Below the pieces are notes generated by a model. The model did not search any database. It saw nothing but the letters and a program-made list of their open reading frames with translations, and was not told the DNA's origin. Shown here one piece after another: positions 11,576-22,849 of a DNA stretch of 64,000 nt. The position numbers were made by a program, and so were the translations under genes. The first letter of the stretch is position 1; every line of letters starts with the position of its first letter. Origin of the DNA: Balaenoptera acutorostrata (lineage: Eukaryota; Chordata; Mammalia; Artiodactyla; Balaenopteridae); NCBI RefSeq assembly GCF_949987535.1, contig NC_080080.1, positions 65,563,006 through 65,627,005 on the forward strand, given 5' to 3'.

Positions 11576-12391
11576 TTGAATATAAATGCAAAAATCCTCA
11601 ACAAAATACTAGCAAACAGAATCCAACAGCACATTAAAAGGATCATACACCATGATCAAGTGGGATTTATCCCAGGGATGCAAGGATTCTTCAGTATACA
11701 CAAATCAATCAATGGGATACACCATATTAACAAATTGAAGAATAAAAACCATATGATCATCTCAATACATGCAGAAAAAGCTTTTGACAAAATTCAATAC
11801 CCATTTATGATAAAAAACTCTACAGAAAGTGAGCATAGAGGGAACCGACCTGAACATAATAAAAAGGCCATATACGACAAACCCACAGCAAACATCATTC
11901 TCAATGGTGAAAAACTGAAAGCATTTCCTCTAAGATCAGGAACAAGACAAGGATGTCCACTCTCACCACTATTGTTTAACATAGTTTTGGAAGTCCTAGC
12001 CATGGTAATCAGAGAAGAAAAAGAAATAAAAGGAATACAAATTGGAAAAGAAGAAGTAAAACTGTCACTGTTTGTAGATGACATGATACTATACATAAAG
12101 AATGCTAAAGATGCCACCAGAAAACTACTAGAGCTAATCAATGAATTTGGTAAAGTAGCAGGATACAAAACTAATGCACAGAAATCTCTTGCATTCCTAT
12201 ACACTAATGATGAAAAATCTGAAAGAGAAATTAAGGAAACACTCCCATTTACCACTGCAACAAAAAGAATAAAATACCTAGGAATAAACCTACCTAGGGA
12301 GACAAAAGACCTGTATGCAGAAAAGTATAAGACACTGATGAAAAAAATTAAAGATGATACAGACAGATGGAGAGACATACCATGTTCTTAG
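11576..12391 (+). pseudogene. L1 ORF2 reverse-transcriptase domain remnant
   Basis: The 271-residue open segment of L1 ORF2p covers most of the reverse-transcriptase palm. 'GFIPGMQG' lies near residues 30-37, '[14 protein letters not shown]' near 121-134, and the catalytic box reads FVDD (12071-12082), where most mammalian L1 has FADD. It ends at a TAG (12389-12391) at a position where the family normally has tryptophan. Upstream sequence belongs to the same ORF2 in another frame because of a shift near 11465. It is a fragment of a retrotransposon, not a host gene. Confidence 0.88.
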
Positions 12392-12409
12392 ATTGGAAGA
12401 AGAAATATT

Positions 12410-13803
12410 GTGAAAATGACTATACTACCCAAAGCAATCTACAGATTCAGTGCAATCCCTATCAAATTACCAATGGCATTTTTTACAGAACTAGAACAAA
12501 AAATCTTAAAATTTGTATGGAAACACAAAAGACCCCGAATAGCCAAAGTAGTCTTGAGGGAAAAAAGCAGAGCTGGAGGAATCAGACTCCCTGACTTCAG
12601 ACTATACTACAAAGCTACAGTAATCAAGACAATATGGTACTGGCACAAAACCAGAAATATAGGTCAATGGAACAGGATAGAAAGCCCAGAGATAAACCCA
12701 CGCACCTATGGTCAACTAATCTATGACAAAAGAGGCAAGGATATACAATGGAGAAAAGACAGCCTCTTCAATAAGTGATGCTGGGAAAACTGGACAGCTA
12801 CATGTAAAAGAATGAAATTAGAACACTCCCTAACACCATACACAAAAATAAACTCAAAATGGATTAGAGACCTAAATGTAAGACCAGACACTATAAAACT
12901 CTTAGAGGAAAACATAGGAAGAACACTCTTTGACATAAATCACACCAAGATCTTTTTTGATCCATCTCCTAAAGTAATGAAAATAAAAACAAAAATAAAC
13001 AAATGGGACCTAATGAAACTTAAAAGCTTTTGCACAGCAAAGGAAACCATAAAGAAGATGAAAAGAGAACCCTCAGAATGGAAGAAAATATTTGCAAATG
13101 AATCAACAAAGGATTAATCTCCAAAATATATAAACAGCTCATTCAGCTCAATATTAAAGAAACAAACACCCCAATCAAAAAATGGGCAGAAGACCTAAAT
13201 GGACATTTCTCCAAAGAAGACATACAGATGGCCAAGAAGCACATGTAAAGCTGTTCAACATCACTAATTATTAGAGAAATGCAAATCAAAACTACAATGA
13301 GGTATCACCTCACACCAGTTAGAATGGGCATCATCAGAAAATCTACAAACAACAAATGCTGGAGAGGGTGTGGAGAAAAGGGAACCCTCTTGCACTCTTG
13401 GTGGAAATGTAAATTGATACAGCCACTATGGAGAACAGTATGCAGGTCCCTTAAAAAACTAAAAATAGAACTATCATACCACCCAGCAATCCCACTACTG
13501 GGCATGTACCCTGAGAAAACCATAATTCAAAAAGATACATGCACCCCAGTGTTCACTGCAGCACTATTTACAATAGCCAGGTCATGGAAGCAAGCTAAAT
13601 GGCCATCGACAGACGAATGGATAAAGAAGATGTGGTACATATATACAATGGAATATTACTCAGCCATAAAAAGGAACGAAATTGGGTCATTTGTAGAGAC
13701 GTGGGTAGATCTAGAGGCTGTCATACGGAGTAAGTCAGAAAGAGAAAAACAAATATCGTATATTAACGCATATGTGTGGAACCTAGAAAAATGGTACACA
13801 TGA
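12410..13803 (+). pseudogene. L1 ORF2 C-terminal remnants, several broken frames
   Basis: Three consecutive open pieces (12410-12778, 12812-13117, 13279-13803) follow the L1 ORF2p C-terminal half in order. The zinc-knuckle-like Cys-rich part reads 'CWRGCGEKG' with a following 'LLHSWW', and the last piece carries '[11 protein letters not shown]' near the normal ORF2 end. They are separated by stop codons (TGA at 12776) and frameshifts. Together with 11576-12391 they show that the ORF2 3' half is almost complete in length but not translatable. Confidence 0.85.
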
Positions 13804-13882
13804 ACCGGTTTGCAAGGCAGAAATAGAGACACAGATATAGAGAACAAACATATGGACACCAAGGGGGGAAAGCGGCAGGGGG

Positions 13883-13903
13883 TGGTGGTGGTGGTGGTGG
13901 TGT
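13883..13903. repeat. (GGT)n trinucleotide run in L1 3' UTR
   Basis: Seven or so GGT units lie inside the G-rich part of the L1 3' UTR. Confidence 0.9.
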
Positions 13904-14004
13904 GATGAATTGGGAGATTGGGATTGACATGTATACACTAATATGTATAAAATGGATAACTAATAAGAACCTGCTGTATAAAAAAATAAATAAAATTGCA
14001 CACA

Positions 14005-15215
14005 TTTCTGACAACTCACTGAATAAAACATAACACCATAAAATATTGCTCCCCTGACATTTCATGCAGAATTCAATCCAAGCTTTTGTTTTTTTTCATC
14101 CAGAAAATCAAGGTAGTAGTATGAAAATTACACTTGATAATGAACTCAAAGGTGCTGTGCAAAGTGTTATAGATATTGGCCGTTATTATTTTCTTAAAAT
14201 CTTTAGAGAATGGGCAAAATCACATTTTCTTTAGGTGGATCATATATGGAATAAAACAGGAGGGCCTTTTCCCCTTATTTTAAGCAGCAGAAAGAGGTAT
14301 GAAGAAGGGATCCAAAATGTGATTTTCTAGCATGGGGGGATGGTATTAGGTGTGTGCTACTGAAGACAGCACGAAGTCTGTATCTGCATAATAGCTTTTC
14401 TTTGTATTAAATGTATTATTATTATTTCTGTTTGTAGAGAAAAGAAAGTTGAAGGTGTCTATCTTCAAGAAGATGTCTAAAAAGGATGAAGACGTCTAAA
14501 AAATAATCTTGAAAAGGAAACACATCTTTCTGATTTTACGTAAAAAATAAATAGAGATAGCAGTCCTGGTAGTGAAGCTGTGGCAAAATAGGAAAGGATG
14601 AGGGATGTTAAACTCTCTCCACATGGACACAGTGAGCCATTTCCCTTCTCTCCAAGCACACACAACTCCACCCTCCTTATTCACCGTGGTAACCAGTTTA
14701 TTTTCACAGTTTGGCAGCTGGTTAGGAGGGGAAAGGTTTACTGTGTTTAATGATTAGCTTGATGGGAGGCAACTAGTCTGTTTTGACTGGGGCTATGGTT
14801 GCTTTTTTTAGTTGCATAAAACATAATCATATGGATGGAACTAAGTCTCTGCCTAGGACAAACTCAGTCTTACAATTTGTAAATACCCATAAAGCCAGGA
14901 ATGATTTAAGAACAAATTTACCTACGTTAGTTTCCACAGTGGTAAATCTAATTGACTTTAGTGAATATCCGTTGAGTACTTTCTCTGTGCCAGGGCATCT
15001 TAGGTTCTGAAGATATAACAGTGAATAACATATCCCCCCTCCCCCAAATAATCTGATGATCTTCCTCTATAATGTTATTTACAATGTTGATTGTTTTAAA
15101 ATTTTCTATTTGGGAATACCATAGATATGTTTTTCATAAATATGTTTGATACATTAACTTTTTAATGGTAATATGAAGGACCAGCAATAGGTATTTTACA
15201 GGCTTTCTCTGTGCT
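14005..15215. other. Non-coding stretch, nothing recognised
   Basis: AT-rich sequence with no gene or repeat that I can name. Small open frames (14477-14684 minus, 14783-15010 plus) lack any domain. Confidence 0.5.
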
Positions 15216-15219
15216 TTCC

Positions 15220-15992
15220 TCCAACCTGCTCCCCCTGCCGTCTCCCCATCTCAGTTCATGACAACTTCATCCTCCCCGCTGTTGCAGCTAAAAGCCTGGA
15301 GACATCCTCGTCAAGCCCGCACCAGCATCTCTCCACCTCTTACCATCTCTCCTGCAACTACTCTGGTTCCTATCATTTGGATGCTCACAGCTGCCACATC
15401 ATGGACCTCCCTGATCCTTCCTAACCCCCTCCATCCAACTCCCAGCACAGCAACTCAAGTGATCACATGCAAAAGCGGGTCAGATCACGGCAACACATCC
15501 CTTTGTCAATACCCTCCGGTCGTGTCCCAGCTCGTGGGGCGTGAATGTCAGTCCTACAAGGTTCTTCCAGACTTGTTCCCCTGTGTCCTCCCCCCACTTC
15601 TTCATTTGCCCTTTTCCTCTGTTCTTGGCACTTCCACCTCCCTGGCCCCTGTGATGCCTACTGAATGCTAAAGGCACTGCCTTGGGCTTTTGTCTTTGCC
15701 GTTTCCTCTGCCCACGTTCACTGGTTTGCGTCCACAGCCTTCCCTGATCACCCTGCTTAAACTTGGCAATCCCCCAACACGTCCACAGCTGTCTCCCTGC
15801 ATTATTTTTTCCATAGCAGTTATCATTTTCTAACATACTATGCTTTTTAAATTTATTTTGTCTATTTCTCTCCACTGAAAAGCAGTATCAGGTGGGTAGG
15901 AATTTTTGTGTTGCTTATTGCCGTATTCCCAGTACCCAAAACAGTGACTGCCATGTCGTAGGTATGCAATAAAGACTTGTTACATGAATGAG
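15220..15992 (+). mobile_element. L2 LINE, 3' portion, sense
   Basis: The text follows the L2 3' end in order: 'tgcagctaaaagcctgg', 'tacaaggttcttccagactt', 'ccacctccctggcccc', 'cagccttccctgatcaccc' and the tail 'gtatgcaataaagacttgtt'. It is old and diverged. The open frames here (15258-15671 plus, 15480-15875 minus) come from this element and are not genes. Confidence 0.75.
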
Positions 15993-16845
15993 TGTCATAA
16001 TGAGAGATGCTTTTTATGTTACAAGTCGGAAAAGGTAGTCTAGGCTTTGAAATAACAGATTCTCCAGAAGTGCTGTCTGTGCTATAAAAGGTTATGTGAT
16101 GCAGGTAGCATTTAGTGTTGCCCCTCGGCAATGAGGCTATTAATCAAACCAAAGATGATGGAAAGGGTTAGAGTTATGGATGGGAGAAGTGACAGGTGTT
16201 TGTAGATGCTATCTCTGGGTGTGTTTATGGCACTTGATCCTCAAGCACAGAAACAAATGAAGCCTGTCTGACCTCAAACCCACCCTAGCACGAAATGTGG
16301 GAGAGCTTTTCCTCAGACGTCAATCACTTTACCTGTACCTGATCCCTGGGCCGGCCCTGCAGAGTCCCCTGGGCAGATTTCATCTGGGAGGAAACTGCAG
16401 AGTAACAGAGTCAGGAGGTAAAGCTGACACAGGGTGGGACAGGCAGCCGCTGGAAAGAGAGAGGCTGACACACCTCATCCTTATCTCCTGGGAACTTATA
16501 GCTTTGAAAGCCCAGGTGAGTCACATAATGCCTGCAGTGAAAATCAATTCCCCTTTTAACGGTAACCTAAATCACAAAACTGGATCTCATCAAAAAGCTA
16601 AAATGACCCAACTTTTGCATTCAAAGAGAATTTCATTGAAAGCAGGGCCCCACTGGAAGCACCACGGAGGAGGTCCATTTATTTATGGAAAGAAAATCAT
16701 AAGGAGGCAATGACGTTGCACTGACAAACTGACACACTGCAGTTGCTTTCTGGAAGTAATACTTTAAGATGTTTAAGGTCTTTGTTTATAAAATAAATAG
16801 TAAAAATGCAGAAATATGAAAGCTATTAATTTGCCAGTGTGAAAA
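15993..16845. other. Non-coding stretch, nothing recognised
   Basis: The region contains a 138-codon open frame (16297-16713, plus) that starts at an ATG, but I see no domain, signal peptide or family likeness. Composition is ordinary, so I treat it as chance. Confidence 0.45.
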
Positions 16846-16849
16846 TCAT

Positions 16850-16985
16850 CCTTTCCAGTTGCCCTACCTTCCATCTTTCTCTACTACAATCCATCTTATA
16901 TGACTATTTTAACCTTAACCACAGTTCACCCCATATCATGTTACTCCCTTTCAAATACCTCCAGTGACTTTTCGTTGTTTGAAAC
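16850..16985 (+). mobile_element. L2 LINE fragment, sense
   Basis: The stretch 'ccctaccttccatctttctc' followed by 'tcaaatacctccagtgactt' resembles the L2 3' region. It is short and diverged. Confidence 0.45.
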
Positions 16986-18019
16986 ACTGGTTAAAATTTT
17001 ATGTTTAAGCAATAGAATTCTTTCTTAAAAAAAGTGTCATACTAAACTATAACAGATCCAAGCGGAAATGTTCTGCGTTAAGTAGGGTGGGGTGGAAAAA
17101 GCCTAGAAACCAACTGATTCGCTCTTACACCCATCCCCCAGCCCCCAGTCCAACATGGCGCACACATATTTGCAAGCGTTACGGCTCAGTGGAGCTGTCT
17201 GCAAAACCCTGGCCTGAAAAATTAAGTAGCTTTTTTTTTTTCACTCTGCTACTCAAGATCTTCCACAAATGATGACCGCTCCCAAATTCCCTTCCCATTA
17301 GTCTCTGATTCTACATCCAGTATCCCATGTTAAACCAAAGCATTCTACTCACTGTTGCTTGGAATACTTCCCCACTTTCACTATGCCACGTCTGATACCA
17401 TTACACATTGGATTGGAATCAAGGGCCTTTTAGTCGTGAGCCTTAGGCAGGTTATAGGATCCCTAAAAGCCTTTGTTAATCCATCTACATCTGCAGGAGC
17501 TGAAAGCAGAAGTCCCTAACTCGTGACACTGTTATGCGCTAACCCATGAGAAGCAATCAGCACCCCACCTGGACTGCAGAAGTGTCCCATAAATGTTGGC
17601 TATTATCCCATGTCCAGGGTCAGCCTCCACAGGGGGCAGGCGCTCAGGTGGCCCAGCACTCCTGCCACTTTAGGGGAGACCTCTAGTACCCTCGAGATCA
17701 TCTCTCTGAGTATCAGTGCCCTGAAGAATAGCACACCAAACATTTCACCTTAGGCAGAAAGAGTCTGAAAATCGTACTTTCCTTGCTCACAGTTGGGCTC
17801 GTATTCTTAAACTGCGTGGACTATGAAAATCCCACTTACTTCTTCCTTAGTTTTTAAAGGTGAAATTAGGGAAGAAAGCAGAAACCCTCCGGGTGCCCTC
17901 CTGCAGCGCTCCCTGCACTGTGGAAAGCAGGACAGACACAGACCAAGGAGGGGCCACAAGCACAGTTTTCTGTGACTCCTGGGGGCAGGATGAGGTCTCC
18001 AGGCGTGCAGAATAAAATG
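16986..18019. other. Non-coding stretch with a possible L2 scrap
   Basis: A phrase near 17575-17610 ('gtcccataaatgttggctat') resembles an L2 or MIR tail. Otherwise no gene or repeat is recognised. The GC level rises towards 17900, next to the possible minus-strand pseudogene. Confidence 0.4.
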
Positions 18020-18547
18020 TTTATTCAGGAGAACAAGAAGCACTGGCCGGGCTCAGGGGCCTGCAAATCCTCCACAGCAAAGCTGCCCAACCGGTGACCC
18101 TGAATGGGTTCTAGGGTGACACTGATCCCCTTAGTTCTTGGGCAATCAGGTAGGGCCTGGGGGACCTGGCCATCAACCCCGTCCTTCAGTAGCCTTGGTT
18201 CACATCCTCCAATGTTATACAAAATGATCACTATCTATGTATTTTGTGGAGCAAGGATGTTGGGAGCTGTCTGTCTTCTCTCCCTCCTCCGCTGAGGTCT
18301 GTGCTGGTTGCCCTGCACTGGTTTCGGTCTTGGAGGAATGCTCTCCAGTGTTCTGTGTAGTCTGCTGTGGCCATGAGGGCCCTGGAAGCTGAGCCAAGTC
18401 AGCAGTGGCCTCAGGGGCCTTGGAGGACCCACAGTGGGTCATGGTGCTCTGAGCTGGCCCGGAGATGCTGGGCTGGGCAGAAGCAGTGCTGCCAGGGCCC
18501 TCAGACCAGGCCCAGAGCCCCACGGATTGCCGTGGAAGTGGTGGCAT
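18020..18547 (-). pseudogene. Possible processed pseudogene, unidentified
   Basis: This GC-rich block has long open stretches on the minus strand. From a minus-strand ATG at 18547 a 110-residue frame runs down to 18215 and is rich in Ser, Pro, Gln and Thr. A further 68-residue frame runs from 18231 to 18025 and ends just before an AATAAA polyadenylation signal on the minus strand (about 18020-18025). Open sequence, higher GC than the surroundings and a signal at the end suggest a retrocopy of a transcript, or its 3' UTR. I recognise no family. It abuts the MIA2-like copy on the other strand. It could equally be chance. Confidence 0.25.
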
Positions 18548-20460
18548 TAATAGTCAGGGTAGGGTTTTTAATCATTAAAAGTCTACTCTACGCAAAACAA
18601 AGAACTGGTTACTGGAGTCTCTGCCCTACAGAAAGAAGGACATCAAATTCTTGAGGGGCTTAGCATCATTGAAAAAGAAAAGGAAGAGCTGGAAAAGTCC
18701 AGCTCTTTACTTGGGTTTACAATAGAGACTTTTAGAAAAGGTCTTCGAGAAGAGGAATTTAAACATTTAGGAAAGCTGAACTGATGCCTGACATGATGAG
18801 AAAGATTCAATCTTTAGAAGGTGCATCAACACACATCCAATTGCAAGTAGCTGTCACTAAAACAGCCTTCAAAACACATCAGAAAAATGAAGAACTTCAT
18901 ACAGCACTAAAAGATGCTTTGGATGAAAATTCTACTCCTCAAGGAAGTGTAAGTTGCTTTCATAAGGGATTGAGGGATTGAAAGGAAGCATGAACAAATT
19001 TGTTAAATAGAACAAAATAGGAGAAAACTGTAAAGTGCCCACAGGACAAGTTAAAATGACCAGAAAAGTCAAATTAAGCCTCTGGATGACCTCCTGCTAA
19101 AGAGGAGAGACTGGGGTGCTCTTCATGAAGCAGCACGAATAGTGGGAACTTGTAATTGGATATAACGAAAGCATCAGAAAATGGAGACCTCATAGAACAG
19201 GGGTCAAAAGCAGTTTTGAGGAAACCAACTGATATGTCTGAGTCAAATACATATTGATAGAAGAAAAGAGAAACCAGATGTACACCCAATTAACTGAAGG
19301 AAATAAAATAACCAACGAACTTAAAGATTATGTTAGAAATCTCCATACAGAGAAAGCTTTCCTGCAGTTAGAAAAAACACAGTTAGAAAGGGAAATGCAA
19401 AAAGTCTAGCAGAAACATTAGATTCTTTCTGATCTGCATTTTAAAAAAATGGAATGAATTTTCATCAAATATCCAATTTAGAACTAATTTAACTCATAAA
19501 AATAGAGATGAATCTTTCCAAAGTTGATACAAGACCATCCGTGCCTGTGAAGAGCTGGACATCTATAAAATACAAGCCAAAATTCTTTTAGAAAAGTTCT
19601 AATGAATCACTAACTCTTATCAAAGCCAGTTTATTTCTCAGGAAAGAAAAGTTCATGGTAATAGTTTGAGAGCCCCGCTGGCTGAGAGAAATCTCAATAA
19701 CTTAAGAAGAGAAGAGGTGTACATTAGACAAACTTTATTGCAGAAGAAGTTAAACATTTTGAAAAGTATACTTATGTCCTTGATATTGGAAATGGGGCAT
19801 TTGGTAGAAGCTTGCAAAGATCATCAAGGAATCCTCTGGATGACCAGATCACCAAGAAAGAATGGGCATCTAATGATGATGGTACAGGAATTCAGGTCCA
19901 GCACCCTGGGTGGACCAGATGTCCCAATGGGGCCAGAACTCTAGGGGGAGAAGCCCTCCGTGAGGCCACCTGCATCCTGATGCACTAAGTCCTCAATGAG
20001 ACCAGAACTCCTCCTGGGGCTCCTTGTGCTGGCACTTGGTACCTTCTTTTGAGTCAACCTTCCCACTTGAACAGGAGCCACAGGCCGGAGTGCTGGTTCT
20101 CCATTTTGTGGTCCCATCAGTGGTCAGACGTTCCTCAGGGTTCCCAGGACATAGTTTCTCAAAAAAGAATCCCCTCTTCTTCCTCTATTCTTAAAAGTGA
20201 GGACAAATCTCCCCAGGAATTGTCTAGGAATTCTCTCTCCACCGAGGGACTTCCCTGGCCTGAAAACATCCTCTACTGGCATCAAGAAATGTCCCTGCAC
20301 CAAGCTCTGGATTTGGTCTTCCCTTCACACAACCTGAAAACAGAAGTGAGCCACCTTCCAAGTGGATCCCACCTTAATAAGCCTCCTTCTGAAGGTCCAG
20401 AACCTCAGCAAGATGCTTTTCCCCCCCCCCCCGAGACTAAAATAATTTTGATGTTCTTGC
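18540..20460 (+). pseudogene. MIA2: Processed pseudogene of MIA2/cTAGE5 (CTAGE family)
   Basis: The parent family encodes ER-exit-site membrane proteins (cTAGE5/MIA2, partner of TANGO1) that help load large cargo such as collagen into COPII carriers. In order along the plus strand I can read: a hydrophobic stretch and 'SLLYAKQRTG' (18541-18610); a coiled-coil piece with 'KIQSLEG' and 'LKDALDENS' (18799-18945); 'EEKRNQMYTQLTEGNK' (from 19262); 'FISQERKVHGN' followed by 'AERNLNNLRRE' (19636-19713); then, in a shifted frame, 'NPLDDQIT' (near 19830); and a C-terminal proline-rich tail with 'PSEGPEPQQD' (near 20390). These follow the parent order with no introns, as expected for a retrocopy. Many stops and frameshifts are present, and large parts of the proline-rich region are missing or unreadable. 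It is too decayed for function. Which CTAGE/MIA2 paralogue is closest cannot be decided by eye. Confidence 0.82.
20421..20432. repeat. Poly-C run in the pseudogene tail
   Basis: About twelve C in a row lie where the parent encodes prolines. This is a likely replication-slippage site. Confidence 0.9.
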
Positions 20461-20486
20461 AAAATTTGTATTGCAATCATTGTATT

Positions 20487-21110
20487 AAATGATTATGGCT
20501 CAAATGGAAGCTTGATGGGATTATAATTCTTAGAATAATGTTTTATCATTGTAGTTTATCAAAATGTGACTCTTGTAAGTTACATCTATGTAATTCCATC
20601 TGTAAGTAGTATAATTACAGCATTTTTACTGTCATTAACAAGCCCATTAAAATCATCCAGAAACACAGCAAGATTTTTAAATTTCTCTTAATATAATTTT
20701 GAATTTTTTCTCTTTTGGTTTTATTGCTATTATGTAATGATTATACAATAGTTCAAATGGAAACTTGACACGATTATCATTCTTAGGAGAATGTCTTATA
20801 GATATACATTATATAAATGTGAATCTTATTAATAAATGTTTTTTACCTTATTTGATTTTTAGATAGTCTAATATTTTCATTAAAACCACTTAATAAGTCT
20901 CTTCTATTGACACAGAAACGTTTTTTTCTTCTAAAGTAATTTTGAACTTCCTCTCATTTAGTTTCACTACTGTAGTTTAGTAATTATACAATTGCTCAAT
21001 GAAAGAGAATTCTTAGAATATTTTATAAATGTAGTTTAAAAGTGAATTTCATGAGTAAATGTTTCCTTTCCTTTTTCTTCTAAATAATTTAAGGATAAAA
21101 TTGCCAATTG
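20487..21110 (+). repeat. Diverged tandem repeat, three units of ~245 bp
   Basis: Unit 1 starts near 20487, unit 2 near 20736 and unit 3 near 20980; the last is partial. Each begins with a variant of 'aatgattatacaatagttca' and continues with 'attcttag', 'aatgtgaatctta' and 'gagtaaatg' blocks. Units 1 and 2 also share the later 'cattaa', 'aaacacagcaag' / 'gacacagaaacg' and 'taattttgaa' blocks in the same order. Unit 1 lies directly behind the stop of the MIA2-like copy, so the repeat unit may derive from the parent 3' UTR. No coding potential is seen. Confidence 0.75.
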
Positions 21111-21269
21111 CTGCTGATTAACAAGTCCTCCATAACATGAACTATAGTAAGAGCTTTACATGAACAATCTTGCAAATGGAGACATTTGAAACTCAATTTA
21201 TTTCTGTATAACGGGGGCTGAATTTACTCAAATTACTGTATTTAACTAAATAAATTTTGGTTTAGAAAG

Positions 21270-21492
21270 TCCTGTTCATCTTTAAAATCCTACCTTTAGT
21301 GGTTTCCTTTCTGGGAATTTATTTTTCATCTTTCCCTGTAATTTCTCCCTATAAACCCTCAAAGTACTTTGTACTTCTTTAATTGTACACTATCATGCTA
21401 AATCTTTGTCTAACTGATCACTATCCCTATAGATTATAACTTAATTGTCTGTCGGTAGGGAATATGTTTCAATCTATGTATTTTATACTGCA
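21270..21492 (+). mobile_element. L2 LINE, sense, left part split by a SINE
   Basis: Phrases 'catctttaaaatcctacctt', 'gtactttgtacttctttaat' and 'tagattataacttaattgtc' follow the L2 3' end. The text continues after the SINE at 21802 with the tail 'ggtggtcaataagtatttat'. Confidence 0.7.
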
Positions 21493-21507
21493 CCTAGTAT
21501 ATGTTTT

Positions 21508-21801
21508 TTTAAATTTTTATTTATTTATTTATTTATTTTTGGCTGTGTTGGGTCTTCATTTCTGTGCGAGGGCTTTCTCTAGTTGTGGCAAGTGGGGGCC
21601 ACTCTTCATCACAGTGTGCGGGCCTCTCACTATCGCGGCCTTTCTTGTTGTGCAGCACAGGCTCCAGTCGCGCAGGCTCAGTAGTTGTGGCTCACGGGCC
21701 TAGCTGCTCTGCGGCATGTGGGATCTTCCCAGACCAGGGCTCGAACCCGTGTCCCCTGCATTGGCAGGCAGACTCTCAACCACTGCGCCATCAGGGAAGC
21801 C
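21508..21801 (-). mobile_element. CHR-like SINE, antisense, with target duplication
   Basis: Read on the minus strand it starts 'gggcttccctgatggcgcag', has the 'gggttcgagccctggtctgg' B-box region, and ends in the (AAAT)n tail at 21510-21540. The target duplication 'cctagtatatgtttt' occurs at 21493-21507 and 21802-21816, perfect over 15 bp. It splits an L2. Confidence 0.94.
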
Positions 21802-21816
21802 CCTAGTATATGTTTT

Positions 21817-21875
21817 GAACATAGGAATATCAGAGGTGGTCAATAAGTATTTATTAAATTGAATTAAAATCACTT
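21817..21875 (+). mobile_element. L2 LINE tail, right part
   Basis: This is the end of the split L2, with the 'caataagtatttattaaatt' terminal phrase. Confidence 0.6.
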
Positions 21876-22845
21876 TACTTTTACTCAAGTGAATTTGATT
21901 ACATACTGAACAGTTTTCTACCATAATAAAATAGAGCCTGATGCCAGCTGATCACACACAGGATGGGGGTTCTATCCCACATGTGTGGACCACCAACTTT
22001 TCTGTCTCAGGCAATGTGACTCCCCTTGGGCATCTTCAGAATGTCAAGGTGAGCTGTTGGTCCTAAGTCGGTTGTGGTGAGAAAGTACACAGGTAATCAA
22101 GGAAATCTATGACCTCTACCGGAAAACAGCTTTCACAATACATGTGCTCCTGCTTGCACAGGGGACAATTATTTACAAATACAAAGGACTGTCTGCTATT
22201 ATTCCTTAATATGAAACTTCCTGCTAATACAATGTGAAGGCTTTAAGCCATAATGCTCAGAAAAGGCCCAAATTTTGAAACTCTAAGGTTCTCATTAGAA
22301 TGGCAACTTGACTGTATTGCACATTTTTCATATAGTTAAACAACCCCAGAAAGTTTATCCAGAATTGAAAGACAATATATGAGCACAGTTTGGATGAGTT
22401 AACATTATAATGAAAGCCTTCACTTTTGCATTTCCAAGTTTTTGTGTGCCTTTATGATTATTTATGATTTGAATACTGACAGCCAATTCAGCATTGCATA
22501 AGCCATAGAGTAAGCAGGGTTTCTGCCTTGGGGCTTATTGAATGAATAACACAGGCAAAATATTTCATGTTAAAACTCTCCGGCGGTAGCTGACTCTCAA
22601 AGGTGCAAGGAGCTTTGTCATTAAGACACTTGTCCCTTTTCTTTCTTTATCCTTTTTGACCTTTTACTTTAATTTGTGCACTTCTTCGTTTGGAGAAGAT
22701 CACTGAAACAATGTATGAAGATATTAATTTTCCTAAAAAATAGTTGGTCTGGTGTTTCAGTGTTGCACAACTGAAAGCAAAGGGGTGAAGAAGTGAAAAA
22801 AAGACCAAGACTATGGGAATTAAATTAAAACTTGTTTGCCTCTGT
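21876..22845. other. Non-coding stretch, nothing recognised
   Basis: AT-rich sequence with no supported gene, RNA or repeat. Confidence 0.5.
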
Positions 22846-22849
22846 ACTC

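Larger units (their letters stand above)
10712..13989 (+). mobile_element. L1 LINE, sense strand, with ORF1-ORF2 internal deletion
   Basis: A 15-bp target duplication (core 'taaaattgcacaca') lies at 10697-10711 and 13990-14004, and the copy ends in an A-rich 'aaaaaataaataa' tail. It starts in or just before ORF1. The rest of ORF1, the inter-ORF spacer and the endonuclease part of ORF2 are missing, so the copy is ~3.3 kb instead of ~6 kb. The reverse-transcriptase region and C-terminal domain are readable but broken by a frameshift near 11465, an in-frame TAG at 12389 and a TGA at 12776, plus later lesions. The 3' UTR has a (GGT)n run at 13883-13903. It is a dead but fairly young copy. Confidence 0.93.

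Noticed and set aside
11794..12378. 194-codon minus-strand frame
   Set aside because: It is the antisense shadow of the L1 reverse-transcriptase frame on the plus strand.
15258..15875. Overlapping long frames on both strands near an L2
   Set aside because: The sequence follows the L2 LINE 3' region; pyrimidine-rich L2 text often leaves long open frames.
16297..16713. 138-codon plus-strand frame outside recognised repeats
   Set aside because: No domain, signal peptide, conserved motif or splice context is visible; length is within what chance gives in 64 kb.
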